DNA from: JAXGXJ01 sp963816155
GTDB lineage: Bacteria; Actinomycetota; Thermoleophilia; RBG-16-64-13
DNA length: 64,000 nt
Assembly: GCA_963816155.1 (NCBI GenBank)
Contig: CAWFJE010000010.1
Location: 558,001 to 622,000, forward strand
Direction of reading: 5' to 3'
Position numbers and translations under genes: made by a program. Under the pieces are notes generated by a model. The model ran no database searches, was not told where the DNA came from, and saw nothing but the letters and a program-made list of their open reading frames with translations. Shown piece by piece: positions 35,730 to 45,396 of the stretch. Within the stretch, counting starts at the first letter, position 1, and each line of letters opens with the position of its first letter.

Positions 35730-36509
35730 CTACCAGGTGCAGTAACCCCCGTCAATGACCAGTTCGGTCCCGGTCACGAACTTCGATTCATCTGAAGCCA
35801 GGTACAGGACGCCGTAGGCCACGTCCAACGGCTCGCCGTAGTGACCCAGGGGTAGACGGCTGAGGATACGCTTGTGGAAAGCCTCGGGCCCTTCGGTGGA
35901 GTTCTTGCCGACCCCCTCGAGCATGGGTGTCCACAGCCAGCCCGGATGCACAGAGTTGCACCTGATCTTGTCGGCCGCGTAGCAGATGGCGTCGGACTTG
36001 CTCATCACACGCACTGCGCCCTTGGCTGCGTGATAGAGGAAGGGCGGCGGGACATCCATGCCGCCCACGATCCCGTACACCGAAGAGATGTTGACGATGC
36101 TCCCGCCCCCGCTCTGCTTCATGTAGGGCACGGCGTGCTTGGTGCAGAGGAAGACGCCCTTGGCGTCCACACCCAGCACCTTGTCCCACTCCTCCACGGT
36201 GATCTCGTGGGTGGGTAGCGGAGCGCCGGTGATGCCGGCGTTGTTGACCAGGATGTCGATACTGCCGAAGGTCTTGAACACATCGGCGCAGACTTCCTTG
36301 ACCTGGTCCTCGGAGGTCACGTCCATGTGGTAGTACTTGGACGCGCCGCCACTCTGATTGATGGCCTCGACCGTCGCCGCTCCCACTTCATCCTGGATGT
36401 CGGCTATGACGACTTTGGCCCCTTCCTGGGCCATGAGTTCGCACGTGGCCTTGCCCAATCCGGTGGACCCGCCGGTCACAATGGCCACCTTGTCCTGTAC
36501 CCTACCCAT
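35730..36509 (-). CDS. Short-chain dehydrogenase/reductase (SDR)
   Basis: 259 residues, classical SDR. TGGSTGLGKA binds the cofactor, with D in VVIADIQ suggesting NAD rather than NADP; NNAGITG, the catalytic Ser in VNISSVYG and the YHAAK pair (Tyr, Lys) are present. It ends VTGTELVIDGGYCTW. ATG 36509 follows GAGGAGG. It is the last gene of a four-gene catabolic-looking operon with an MFS transporter, a CocE/NonD-type hydrolase and a SnoaL-like protein. Substrate unknown, probably an alcohol or ketone made by the hydrolase. Confidence 0.92.
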   Translation of the reverse strand: MGRVQDKVAIVTGGSTGLGKATCELMAQEGAKVVIADIQDEVGAATVEAINQSGGASKYYHMDVTSEDQVKEVCADVFKTFGSIDILVNNAGITGAPLPTHEITVEEWDKVLGVDAKGVFLCTKHAVPYMKQSGGGSIVNISSVYGIVGGMDVPPPFLYHAAKGAVRVMSKSDAICYAADKIRCNSVHPGWLWTPMLEGVGKNSTEGPEAFHKRILSRLPLGHYGEPLDVAYGVLYLASDESKFVTGTELVIDGGYCTW

Positions 36510-36607
36510 CAGTCCTCCTCGGGTCGTATCGTCTGACTCCGTTGCGGGTTCTCATGCGACTGCGTTGTTGACACTCCTCGGATATACCACGGTCTCGGCC
36601 ATGCCGG

Positions 36608-37222
36608 TCATAGCAGCTCCCCTGGGAGGGGGGCGCCTTCGAGCCACGCAGCGCCTTCAGCGTAGAGCTTCTCCACTGCCTCGCCACGCACCCCCGGCAG
36701 ACCCAGCTTCACATCGAACCCGGCCTTGTTCTGCAGATAAGCGAGATGGCGGTAGCCTTCGGGGTACGCCGAGAGCAGAGCGGCGTCGAGTTGCAGGACC
36801 GCGCTCGGGTCCACAGGGTCAAGCCGGTCCTTCTCGTAGATGGGCTGGCGCCGCACGATGAGCCAACCCTCTTGTGTCTTCTCGAAGAAGTCGTAGAAGC
36901 GACCCCAGCAGACCACGTCGGTCAGGACACCGTCCACCTCTGCCCGCTGCTGGATGGTCATCTTGGTCTGGGCGACCGCTCGACCGCCCGCGACCTCGCA
37001 GGAGAACCCGCCGAGCATGTGCAGGATGTTGACGCCCGCCTCGAAGCCCTTGCGGCTGACCTCGACGAACTCCGTGGCCGGCCCTTGGAACCAGGTGGCC
37101 GTCATCCATCCCTGGGGGTGCCACACAGTGGCGAAGCGTTCCCAGTCCGCCGAGTCCCGCCACACCACCCAGTTCTCGACGACCTCTCGGATCTGCAGTT
37201 TGTCGGCAACGATCTCATTCAC
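36608..37222 (-). CDS. SnoaL/NTF2-like protein
   Basis: 204 residues. The first 140 (LQIREVVENWVVWRDSADWERFATVWHP onward) match the NTF2-like cone fold, used by polyketide cyclases, dehydratases and dioxygenase beta subunits. A tail of about 60 residues (LAYLQNKAGFDVKLGLPGVRGE) is extra. ATG 37222 follows GGAAGGG. It lies between the CocE-type hydrolase and the SDR in the same operon, so a hydratase or isomerase step is likely. No catalytic assignment can be made from sequence alone. Confidence 0.78.
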   Translation of the reverse strand: MNEIVADKLQIREVVENWVVWRDSADWERFATVWHPQGWMTATWFQGPATEFVEVSRKGFEAGVNILHMLGGFSCEVAGGRAVAQTKMTIQQRAEVDGVLTDVVCWGRFYDFFEKTQEGWLIVRRQPIYEKDRLDPVDPSAVLQLDAALLSAYPEGYRHLAYLQNKAGFDVKLGLPGVRGEAVEKLYAEGAAWLEGAPLPGELL

Positions 37223-37282
37223 AATAGCTCTTTCCCTTCCGGCCGCTCGGGCCTATCTCGGTGTGGTCGCCCAGGCCGTACC

Positions 37283-39049
37283 TTACTCCGCCCGGCGAGA
37301 TGGGATCACGGGGGCCAGCAGATACGACTCGTATCTGCCACCGCTGTGCAGCAGATGATCACCCTCGTTGACGGTGTGAAGGTGGCCATTGGTGTGACCT
37401 TCGGTAGGGTACCAGTAGATGTCGCTGCCCTGCACGACGAGGCGAAGCTTATCGCCTTTTTCGAAGAGGATGCTGGTGGGCAAGATCTCAATGTCCACGG
37501 GCACGATCTCACCTGGGGCCAGTTTCAGCTCGCGGGCATGCTTGTGGACCGGCTGCCATGAGGTGGACTTCTCCTCGTCAAGTTCCCGGTGTGAGGCCCG
37601 CAGCCAGCCCAAGGCCACAGGCCCGTCATCGTGGTTGCCGAAGAAGGCCAGCGGCACGAGAAAGCCGGCCTGGTCGACCTTCTCCAGAGCCACGAAGAGG
37701 TCGAGGTCGTCGCTGCCCTCGGCCTGGACCCAGAGTCTGAGGTTCATGTATCCGGTGAGTTCGGTCCGCTCGGCGAACTCCATCTCGAACGTTGCCCTGG
37801 TCGGGGCGCCGATCGCCGCGGCTGCAGGGTGGCGCGGCTGCAGAGTGGCGCCGAAACGCTCAAGACCCTGGAGGAAGTAGGGGCTGCACTCGTGGGGATC
37901 CTGATCGTAGACACGGTCGGCGTTGTAGCGAGCGGTTGCCTCCTCCGCCGGGAGAAAGACGCCGAGGCTGCCCCGGGCGGCGTCGAGGAAATACTTGGTG
38001 TACTGCGTACGGGCGAGAGGCCACTCGTTCTCGGTGCGTGTCTCACCCACGTAGTACTTCTCCCTGACCTCGATGGTCACTCGAGGCCAGTCTTCCACGT
38101 GGTTGTCGATGCCCTTGAGGAAACGGTTGAAGAACTGCCGCTGCTTCTCCACGTTCTCGGGCAGGTAGAAATGCCACCACTTCTTGCGTCCGTGAATGAT
38201 CAGCCACTTGTGGGTGGATGACATCTGCCGAAAGCCCTCGATGGTGCCTCGGGTGTGGAGTCCGTGATCGGTCCACGAGGCCACTACCAACGCGGGCACC
38301 CTGATCTGGGTAAGGTCGGCGTTCTTACCTGCCCAGTATTCGTCTAGGAGCGGATGGAGATCCTGCATGGCCAGGAAGTCCTCCACGCGGGTGGTCGAGT
38401 AGTGGACGTTGCTCTGCCACATGGTGCAGAAGAGGGTCTCGGGGATGCCTCCGTGGAAGGCCAGTTCGCGGTAGAAGTCGCTCACCCCCTCCCAGGGGTT
38501 GATAGCGGCCAGATGCGGAGGGTTGGCGGCGGCGGCCCTCCACTGACTCCAGGCCAGGTAGGACACTCCCTGCATGCCCACCTTGCCGTTGCTCCATTCC
38601 CGGGTGCCCGCCCACTCGATGGTGTCGTACATGTCCTCGGCTTCCTGCTCGCTCATCCAGGTGAGATCGCCCTCTGAAGACCAGGACCCGCGGGAGTCGA
38701 CATTGATGATCACGTAGCCGTTCCGACACCAGTAGACTGGATCGCCGGCTTCGAACCTGCAGAACTCGTTGAAATCCTCATCATGGACGAGGCAGTTGCC
38801 CAGGAAGTTGTAGAAGGTGGCCCCGTGCTTACCGTACGGGCCCCACTGGAGTAGCGGGGGGAACCTCCCCGGTCTGTCGGGACGATACACATCCGCGTAG
38901 ATGACGATACCGTCGCGCATGGGGACGGCGACATCGTACTCGATCACCATCCCCATGGCCCTCTCGGTACGGGGAACGAGGCCCGGATAGCCGCTTTGGG
39001 CCAGCGGGATCGGTTGGGCGAAGACCAAGCCTTCAGGATGCTCTGCCAT
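37283..39049 (-). CDS. CocE/NonD family hydrolase (peptidase S15-like)
   Basis: 588 residues. The N-terminal alpha/beta hydrolase has VAVPMRDGIVIYADVYRPD, the oxyanion Tyr region QWGPYGKHG, and the nucleophile elbow VGMQGVSYLAWSQW (Ser). The C-terminal jelly-roll (from about 370) ends with LRLVVQGSDIYWY. Such enzymes hydrolyse esters or amides, for example cocaine esterase or acylases. ATG 39049 follows AAAGGAG and overlaps the MFS stop by 17 bases. Its partner MFS transporter probably imports the substrate. Confidence 0.9.
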   Translation of the reverse strand: MAEHPEGLVFAQPIPLAQSGYPGLVPRTERAMGMVIEYDVAVPMRDGIVIYADVYRPDRPGRFPPLLQWGPYGKHGATFYNFLGNCLVHDEDFNEFCRFEAGDPVYWCRNGYVIINVDSRGSWSSEGDLTWMSEQEAEDMYDTIEWAGTREWSNGKVGMQGVSYLAWSQWRAAAANPPHLAAINPWEGVSDFYRELAFHGGIPETLFCTMWQSNVHYSTTRVEDFLAMQDLHPLLDEYWAGKNADLTQIRVPALVVASWTDHGLHTRGTIEGFRQMSSTHKWLIIHGRKKWWHFYLPENVEKQRQFFNRFLKGIDNHVEDWPRVTIEVREKYYVGETRTENEWPLARTQYTKYFLDAARGSLGVFLPAEEATARYNADRVYDQDPHECSPYFLQGLERFGATLQPRHPAAAAIGAPTRATFEMEFAERTELTGYMNLRLWVQAEGSDDLDLFVALEKVDQAGFLVPLAFFGNHDDGPVALGWLRASHRELDEEKSTSWQPVHKHARELKLAPGEIVPVDIEILPTSILFEKGDKLRLVVQGSDIYWYPTEGHTNGHLHTVNEGDHLLHSGGRYESYLLAPVIPSRRAE

Positions 39050-40364
39050 CGACTGCGCTCCTTTCTGGGATCTCACCGACGGGAGCCGGGAGCTCTTCAT
39101 CCTTGCGCCGCGGTATGGGAGCCAGGAAGGCACAGGCGGCTCCGACCACGGCCAAGACCAGCATAACGACGAAGGCCGGTATATAGCTTCCGGCTTGGTC
39201 GGCGATGACCCCGGTGAGCGTGGTACTGAGAGCGCCGAGCAGCGCGGCCGTCCCGTGGGTCAACCCCATTATGCTGGCCAGATTCTTGCGTCCGTAGTAG
39301 TTGGCCAGGGTGGCCGAGGTCTGCGCCATGCTGGCTCCGAAGCCCACGCCCAAGAGGATCACGTAGACATAGAGGGCGGGCGTGGCGTGCCAGAGCAAGA
39401 GAACGAGGAGTCCCGCCGCCAACATGAGGGACATGAGCCCCAGCGTCTTGCGAGGCTCGACCTTGTCGGCCAGCCATCCTCCTCCGGCCTTTCCCACGGC
39501 CATGAAAGCCACCATGAGGGCGAGCGCGCCCGCGGCCGCGCTCGCAGACACTCCCGCTTCTCCCGTCAGGTACGTCACCTGGTGCGACAGCGTCCCCAGG
39601 AAGACGTAGTCGCTGAAGCCAAAGGTCAGAACGATGAGCCAGAGGGTGGGGGTACGGGCTGCTTCGCGCATGGTCCAGGCGTACAGAGACTTGTAGGCTC
39701 CGCCGGAGCGCCTCTCCGATCTCTGCGCCAGTGCAGCGGGGTCGCTGACCCCGTCGATGTATTGCCCCAGCTCCTCCGGACGGTTGCGGACGAAGAGCGC
39801 TGCCAGCACGACAGGCACCATCATCATCGCGCCGATGACCAGCCAACTGGGTCTCCAGGACCCGTAGGCCTCCATCACCCGCTCCCCCACCAGGGTGAGG
39901 AAGGTTCCGCCCAACCCTGTGGCGGCCAACTGTAAGCCGATGACCAGGCCGCGGCGCCGGTGCAGCCAGTTGCCCGTCAGTTGGGGTCCCGTGACCACCG
40001 CGCCGCCCGCCACGCCAGCGGCGTAGACCCCGGCGAGGACGTAGAACTGCCACAACTCCTGGGTCATCGAGAGGAACACGGTCGTCGCCACGACCACGAG
40101 AGCGCCGACGGCGATGAGGAGTCTGGGCCCGAAGCGCAGTACCAGCGACCCGGCAATGAAGGTCATGGCCCCGAAGACCACGTAGTAGACCGAGAAGGCG
40201 CCACCGGTACCGGTGGCCGTCCAGCCCAGATCGTCTTTCATGAATCCGGACAGAGCGGGCAGAAGGTAGTTGGCGCCGCCCAGGAGGAAGAGGGCGATGC
40301 CTACGAACACACTGTTCAGATACCCGTAGAAATAGCGAGGCCGCCCGTGACCGAACACGTTCAT
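39033..40364 (-). CDS. MFS transporter (oxalate/formate-antiporter or monocarboxylate type)
   Basis: 443 residues with 12 hydrophobic segments. Two bundles of six helices are separated by a loop of about 40 residues with DGVSDPAALAQRSERR. GGAVVTGPQLTGNWLHRRRGLVIGLQLAATG and GGGWLADKVEPRKTLG are typical of the OFA/MCT group, which transports monocarboxylates. First gene of the catabolic operon; ATG 40364 follows GAGAGG by 9 bases. The transported compound is likely the substrate of the downstream hydrolase. Confidence 0.9.
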   Translation of the reverse strand: MNVFGHGRPRYFYGYLNSVFVGIALFLLGGANYLLPALSGFMKDDLGWTATGTGGAFSVYYVVFGAMTFIAGSLVLRFGPRLLIAVGALVVVATTVFLSMTQELWQFYVLAGVYAAGVAGGAVVTGPQLTGNWLHRRRGLVIGLQLAATGLGGTFLTLVGERVMEAYGSWRPSWLVIGAMMMVPVVLAALFVRNRPEELGQYIDGVSDPAALAQRSERRSGGAYKSLYAWTMREAARTPTLWLIVLTFGFSDYVFLGTLSHQVTYLTGEAGVSASAAAGALALMVAFMAVGKAGGGWLADKVEPRKTLGLMSLMLAAGLLVLLLWHATPALYVYVILLGVGFGASMAQTSATLANYYGRKNLASIMGLTHGTAALLGALSTTLTGVIADQAGSYIPAFVVMLVLAVVGAACAFLAPIPRRKDEELPAPVGEIPERSAVDGRAS

Positions 40365-40428
40365 CCGCCGGGACCTCTCTCGGCGCTATCTCGCACGGAC
40401 CCCCCCGTCGGCCGCGTAGCCTCGATAC

Positions 40429-41175
40429 TTATTGCTCCAGTCTCTCGACCCCGCCCGACCCGGAGATGTTTGTGTCGAGCGCCGCGTCTCCCACATAGGA
40501 TACGTTGGAACTCCCCGAGGCGTCGACTGTCAACTGCTCGCTGACGTTGACCTCGATGTCAGACGACCCACTGCAGTGTATGGTGGCGGTACGACTCAAG
40601 AGGTCGCGGGCCCGGATGGTGGTGGAGCCGCTCGTGTCGTAGTACGTGGTGTCGGCAGTGCCTTGCAGGGTGACCTCGGACGACCCCGAGGTGGATATGT
40701 AGAGGCTCACCACCCGCGGATCAAGGTCGACGACCGACGAGCCGCTGCAATCGATGCTGAGTTCCACTCCCTCCAAGGGGTCGTCGCCCCGTAGCTCGAT
40801 AGCCCCGCTCAGTCGAATGCCCGCCAGCTCCCTCACGGTGAGGTAGTAGGTCACCTCCCCCGAGTCCCCGAACGGGCCGAAGCGCAGCCAGCCCAGGCGC
40901 TGCCCTATCCTCAACGTGTCGCCGCTGACGCTGGTATCTATCCTACCGACGACCTTCTCGGGCCCCTCGATACGCAACGCGGGAACATCCCCGACGGCCA
41001 CGATGAGCGTGCCGGCGCCGCTCACCTCTACCCTGGTGAAGGCTGCCACCTCCCGGTCTTCGGTCACCACCGGGCCCGTGGAACGGCTCAAGACGTAGCC
41101 GAGGCCCAGCCAAGCGGCCGCCACGAGGATCACGAACACGGCTACGACGATGGCGATGATGCCGCCCTTGCCCAT
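40429..41175 (-). CDS. DUF2807 (GIN-domain) membrane-anchored protein
   Basis: 248 residues. One N-terminal helix (IIAIVVAVFVILVAAAWLGLG, 6-26) is followed by a beta-helix built from DUF2807 repeats with many Ser/Gly/Thr turns (SIDCSGSSVVDLDP, STSGSSEVTLQG, ASGSSNVSYVGD). It would face the outside of the membrane. Such proteins are often linked to cell-envelope or iron stress, but function is not established. ATG 41175 follows GAGGAGG. It is divergent from the DUF389 gene, with a 238-base GC-rich gap in which I see nothing definite. Confidence 0.85.
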   Translation of the reverse strand: MGKGGIIAIVVAVFVILVAAAWLGLGYVLSRSTGPVVTEDREVAAFTRVEVSGAGTLIVAVGDVPALRIEGPEKVVGRIDTSVSGDTLRIGQRLGWLRFGPFGDSGEVTYYLTVRELAGIRLSGAIELRGDDPLEGVELSIDCSGSSVVDLDPRVVSLYISTSGSSEVTLQGTADTTYYDTSGSTTIRARDLLSRTATIHCSGSSDIEVNVSEQLTVDASGSSNVSYVGDAALDTNISGSGGVERLEQ

Positions 41176-41413
41176 CTTGACCTCCTCTCCCGACGTCTCT
41201 ACTTGCTCCAGTATGGCCCCTGCGGATGAAGCTGTCGCCCTCCGGCCGGGCAGTCATTGGACTGGTCAGTGGCAGAGGGTACGACGCGGCCGCCGGGGTC
41301 GGTTGCTCGCGCCGGCGCGCCGCGGCGCGCACGAAGCAGGAGTGTCCTGTGCCGAAGCGTATCTATTGGCTCGACACCAAAAGTAGTACGGCGAGCCGCC
41401 GCGGGAGGAGACG

Positions 41414-42427
41414 ATGTCGAGAATCGGGAGTCTGCTGCACGGTGGACCGGTGGACGCGAGCGAAGTCGCTCGGGTCAGAGATGTGCTTCTCTTCGAACCC
41501 CCCGACCTCGGCAAACGACTCGTTCGCTTTGGAGCCCTGCTGATCCTATCCTCGGCCATCGCCACCTATGGCCTTCTGGGTGACTCGGTAGCCACCGTTA
41601 TCGGCGCCATGATCGTGGCTCCCTTGATGCTCCCCATCATGGGCCTCGCCTTCGCCGTCAGCGTCGGCGACCGCAGGGCCGTCGTGACTTCGATCCTCGT
41701 CGGGGTGGCTGGGATGATCACGGCGGTCGCCGTGGGCTTCATCCTTGCACAGACGATGACTTCGGCCTTCGACCCGACCTCGAACTCACAGATCATGGCC
41801 CGCACCTCTCCTCGCCTGGTCGATCTGGCGGCAGCTCTGGCCACGGGACTCGCGGGGGCATTCGCGACGGGTCGCAAAGACGTCTCCGACACTCTTCCGG
41901 GAGTGGCCATCGCCATCTCGCTGGTACCGCCACTCACCAACGCCGGCATCCTCTTCGCTGCCGATCGCCCCGACCTGGCCGTGGGTAGCCTCCTCCTTTT
42001 CGTCACCAACTATTTCGCCATCCTGCTCACCGGTGCGCTCGTCTTCTGGTTGATGGGATACCCAGGAGCCTCGTTCATACAGAAGTCACTACGATCTCGG
42101 CGCCTGGCCGTGGCTCTGATCATCGTCATGGTGCTGCTGATCGCCGCTCCTCTGACGGTGACCAGCGTCCAGATAGCCCGTGAAAACCTGGCGGAAAGCC
42201 GGGCCGCCCAGGCCACAAGGGCCTGGGTCGAGGGCACAGAGTACAGCTACGTCTCCGTCCAGGCCAAGGACGGCACCGTGAGGATCGTCATCGTGGGCCA
42301 GGGAGAGTTGCCGTCGCAAGAGTCCCTCCAAGACAGCCTCACCGGGCGGCTCTATGGGATGGAAGTGAAGATGCAGATACTTCCCTCGAACAACCTGGAC
42401 TTCGATACCGACGCCGGTACGGGGTGA
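41414..42427 (+). CDS. DUF389 family membrane protein
   Basis: 337 residues with six hydrophobic segments. The run LLGDSVATVIGAMIVAPLMLPIMGLAFAV is the DUF389 signature, followed by DTLPGVAIAISLVPPLTNAGI. The C-terminal 100 residues are soluble. Function is unknown; some members are annotated as hydrophobic TIGR00341-type proteins. ATG 41414 follows GGGAGGAG. It stands alone. Confidence 0.87.
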   Translation: MSRIGSLLHGGPVDASEVARVRDVLLFEPPDLGKRLVRFGALLILSSAIATYGLLGDSVATVIGAMIVAPLMLPIMGLAFAVSVGDRRAVVTSILVGVAGMITAVAVGFILAQTMTSAFDPTSNSQIMARTSPRLVDLAAALATGLAGAFATGRKDVSDTLPGVAIAISLVPPLTNAGILFAADRPDLAVGSLLLFVTNYFAILLTGALVFWLMGYPGASFIQKSLRSRRLAVALIIVMVLLIAAPLTVTSVQIARENLAESRAAQATRAWVEGTEYSYVSVQAKDGTVRIVIVGQGELPSQESLQDSLTGRLYGMEVKMQILPSNNLDFDTDAGTG

Positions 42428-42555
42428 CGCCCACCGCTTTCGGGCCCGCTCGCGCAACGACCACCACTCCGCTCGGCAGAAGCGGCCATCGACGCCAAGC
42501 GCGGTCACGATGGTACAGTGGGCATGCAAGCGCACACTAGCGGGAGGCTCGCCCG

Positions 42556-42804
42556 GTGATCACGTTGTCGCTGAAGGAAAGCGGAATCGTTCTCGGGACC
42601 GTCACCGAAGACGACCTGCAACTGCTCATCGACCAGCTCGAGGAAGAGAACGAAGAAGATACCGACTACTACATCACTCCCTTGACCATCGACCTTCTCG
42701 AGGAGGGTGGCGCAAGTCCCGCTCTCGTCCGCATACTTCGGGACGCTGTGGACGACATGGAGGGAGTGGACATCGTCTGGCGCGCGGCGGATAGCGGCTT
42801 CTAG
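42556..42804 (+). CDS. Small acidic protein of unknown function
   Basis: 82 residues, very acidic (QLEEENEEDTDYYI). GIVLGTVTEDDLQLLIDQLEE and TIDLLEEGGASPALVRILRDA suggest an all-helical domain. I cannot name the family. The GTG at 42556 follows GGGAGG by 8 bases. Confidence 0.6.
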   Translation: MITLSLKESGIVLGTVTEDDLQLLIDQLEEENEEDTDYYITPLTIDLLEEGGASPALVRILRDAVDDMEGVDIVWRAADSGF

Positions 42805-42842
42805 ACGCGATCGCCGCCCGCGCGGCACGCGACTACTCAACG

Positions 42843-43496
42843 TCAGGAGTCGGAGGCGGCCCGCGTCTCCAGCGCCGCCTCGGCTCGATCGAGGGAAGCG
42901 TAGCCGCGCCTCACGACCGTGTGCTCCAGGATCTCCTGCGCAGGATTGATCCCCGCGGCGTCCAGTCTCAGGTAGTGCTGTTCCAGAAGCTGGAGGGTCC
43001 TGGCGCTATAGGTGGACAGCTCGCCGCGATTGTAGGTCTCGAACGAGGTGGTATAGCGATTGTCGTCCCAGGCCCGAACGGGGCGGCCCTGAGCTCCCAC
43101 GCGTGGGTACTTGGCCACCAATGCCTCCATGAAACGCATCGACATCTCCGAGAGGCGCTCGATGACCGGCACGGCGGTCTGATCAAGGGCGGGAAGACTG
43201 GGACCGATACGCCGGTACTCACAGGGTGACGTGTACTCCATCATGCGGGCGTACTTCTCGGTCATGAGATTGCGGCCTATCGTCCGGGCCCTTGTCAGGT
43301 CGTCCAGATAGCTCTCCGCGATCTCCTGAGTCCAGACGGACAACTGACTCGCACGCATGATCTCGAACGTCTGGGGATCCTGCTGACAAGCGGCCGGCCC
43401 GTCCAGGCTCTGCACCTCGCTGAACATCGCCCACTCCAAGCCGACGATATCCCGGAGCGTTTGTTCATCGATATGCTGCCAGTCATGCTCGCTCAT
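42843..43496 (-). CDS. DUF4125 family protein
   Basis: 217 residues. VGLEWAMFSEVQSLDGPAAC, TFEIMRASQLSVWTQE and IGRNLMTEKYARMMEYTSP match DUF4125, a helical family of unknown function common in anaerobic Gram-positives. The long, charged helices with conserved Trp and Met suggest cofactor or flavin binding, which is speculation. ATG 43496 follows AAGGA closely. It is divergent from the nitroreductase gene. Confidence 0.82.
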   Translation of the reverse strand: MSEHDWQHIDEQTLRDIVGLEWAMFSEVQSLDGPAACQQDPQTFEIMRASQLSVWTQEIAESYLDDLTRARTIGRNLMTEKYARMMEYTSPCEYRRIGPSLPALDQTAVPVIERLSEMSMRFMEALVAKYPRVGAQGRPVRAWDDNRYTTSFETYNRGELSTYSARTLQLLEQHYLRLDAAGINPAQEILEHTVVRRGYASLDRAEAALETRAASDS

Positions 43497-43585
43497 CTTC
43501 CTTGGCACGCTATCATTTAGAGAAGAGAGCAGCAAATGAGCCGACCGCGCGACAGACGTCGCTTGAGACTCAGGAGGTAGCAGGC

Positions 43586-44272
43586 ATGGGCATGGAAGTG
43601 AGCACCGCGATGACCGAGAGACGAGCGATCCGCGCCTACAAGACGGATCCGGTCCCCGACGCCATCTTGCGGGACATACTCGCCGAGGCTCGGTGGGCGC
43701 CCTCCGCCACCAACACCCAGTCCACCTACGTGTACGCCCTCTCGGGAGAGCCGCTCGAGAAGTTCAAGTCGGAGTTGCGGCAGTACGCGGAGTCGGAGGC
43801 GGAGCCAAACCCTGACTTCCCTCCCGGCCCGGCCATGCCGCCCACCCTTCTCGCGAGACAGCAGGACCTTTTCCAGACCAGAGCCGCATTCGTGGCCGCC
43901 GAGGAAGCTAGGCTGGGCATCCAGAGGTCCGACCCCCCTGTGCCACCCATGGTGGCGGGGGCGGAGATCTTCGGAGCGCCCACCGTCCTGGTGCTGGCCT
44001 TCGACGACGGTTTCACCGAGGCCTACGGCTGTTTCGACGGCGGGCTGTTCTCGATGGGCATAGCCCTGGCCGCCCAGAGCCGCGGCCTGGCGACCTGCAT
44101 CACGGGCTCGAACGTGCGCTTCCCCGGCCTGCTCCGCAAGATCATCCCGGCAGCGGAGAACCAGAAGATCCTGGCGGCGATCGCCCTGGGCTACCCCGAT
44201 CCGGACGCGCCCGTCAACCGCTTCCCGCGCACTCGTGTGCCGGTGGACGAGTTTCTGCGGTTCGTCAGATAG
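43586..44272 (+). CDS. Nitroreductase family protein
   Basis: 228 residues. TERRAIRAYKTDPVPDAILRDIL and RWAPSATNTQ bind FMN phosphate and ribityl in this family; MGIALAAQSRGLATC is the helix below the flavin. It should reduce nitro, quinone or enone groups with NAD(P)H. ATG 43586 follows AGGAGG by 8 bases. A flavodoxin gene follows 104 bases downstream on the same strand and might be its electron partner. Confidence 0.88.
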   Translation: MGMEVSTAMTERRAIRAYKTDPVPDAILRDILAEARWAPSATNTQSTYVYALSGEPLEKFKSELRQYAESEAEPNPDFPPGPAMPPTLLARQQDLFQTRAAFVAAEEARLGIQRSDPPVPPMVAGAEIFGAPTVLVLAFDDGFTEAYGCFDGGLFSMGIALAAQSRGLATCITGSNVRFPGLLRKIIPAAENQKILAAIALGYPDPDAPVNRFPRTRVPVDEFLRFVR

Positions 44273-44376
44273 GCCGCGACGTCACCAGGAGGAGCCTTCC
44301 GGTTTCCTCCGCGAAGGCACCGGGTATGTGAGGCGAATAGAGCGTAGCAGCAGGTGGCCGTCGACAGGAGGACTCC

Positions 44377-44823
44377 ATGAGCAAGGTGCTTATCGTCTAC
44401 TTCTCGCTGACCGGAAGGACACGCCGGATGGCGGAGTACATCGCCGAGGGAGTGCGCTTCGCCGGGCAGCAGGCCGTGGTCAAGGAGACCTCCGACATGA
44501 AGCTCGCCGAGGACCTGGCCGGCTATGACGGCTACATCTTTGGCTCTCCGACCTTCCACAGAGACATGGCGGGGCCGGTGAAGAACTTCCTCTTCTTGGC
44601 CAAGCAGGCGGACCTGGAGAGTAAGCTGGCCGGCGCGTTCGGTGCCTACACACACAGCGGGGACGCTCCGGCCATGATCTTCGAGACCATGGAGCATGTC
44701 TACAAGATGAAGCCGTTCTATTTGGGCTCCTTCAGACTGCTGGAGGAGGCAATAATCACCGATGACGGTATGCGCGGGTGCCACGACTACGGTCGCATAT
44801 TCGCTGAGCAGCTGCTCAGCTGA
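44377..44823 (+). CDS. Flavodoxin-fold protein
   Basis: 148 residues. The FMN phosphate loop is SLTGRTRRMAEYI near the N-terminus; YDGYIFGSPTFHRDMAG and AFGAYTHSGDAP form the other two flavin loops. Length fits a short-chain flavodoxin or flavodoxin-like reductase. It is cytoplasmic and could pass single electrons from ferredoxin-type donors. Start follows GGAGG. Confidence 0.9.
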   Translation: MSKVLIVYFSLTGRTRRMAEYIAEGVRFAGQQAVVKETSDMKLAEDLAGYDGYIFGSPTFHRDMAGPVKNFLFLAKQADLESKLAGAFGAYTHSGDAPAMIFETMEHVYKMKPFYLGSFRLLEEAIITDDGMRGCHDYGRIFAEQLLS

Positions 44824-44878
44824 TCCGTGCGCGGGCAGCCGGCGGGCTGCGAGCGGCGGCCCGCAGCCTGCTGCGAGA

Positions 44879-45196
44879 CTAGAAGACCACGCCGTCCGTC
44901 AGATTGGCGGTGTGTAGGTAGATCTCGATCCTTGGCTCCCCCTCGCAGATGTCCAGGACAGTCGTCTTGAAGAGGGCCGATTCTCGGTAGGCTTCCCAGT
45001 CCTCCTGGGTGTCGAATATCAGGGCGGCGCCCTGACCGGAAGTCTCCGGATTCATGAGAAACAGCTTCTGCCTCATGCCTGGGACCTTCCTGCCATCCTC
45101 GACCAACTGCGCCAGGTGTGCCCTGGCCACAGCGGCATCCGCCAACTGCTGCTTGACTTCATTCTTGATCTCGAAATAGACGAAGATAGCCAGCAT
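44879..45196 (-). CDS. Small protein of unknown function, dimeric alpha/beta-like
   Basis: 105 residues, cytoplasmic. It opens with a beta-strand, LAIFVYFEIK, and has ARAHLAQLVEDGRKVPGM then GAALIFDTQEDWEAYRES, a pattern like small ferredoxin-fold monooxygenase or DUF-type proteins (strand-helix-strand, FDTxEDWxAY). No family can be named firmly. ATG 45196 follows GGGGAGG by 8 bases. Confidence 0.6.
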   Translation of the reverse strand: MLAIFVYFEIKNEVKQQLADAAVARAHLAQLVEDGRKVPGMRQKLFLMNPETSGQGAALIFDTQEDWEAYRESALFKTTVLDICEGEPRIEIYLHTANLTDGVVF

Positions 45197-45396
45197 ACGT
45201 CCTGCCTCCCCAGTTGCTCGCCTCAGATTGTTCTTCGTGGGTCAAGTCTAACAACACCGAGAAGTCGTCGCCTTCGCCTGCTCCCGGTGTGGCGGCGATC
45301 AGGCCGGAGGGCACGGCTGGGCGGTCCGCCGGCAGCCAGGTTAGAATCGATGATGCAGTACGAAGTCGTCACCAGGACCGGAGAGGAGCCGATCGC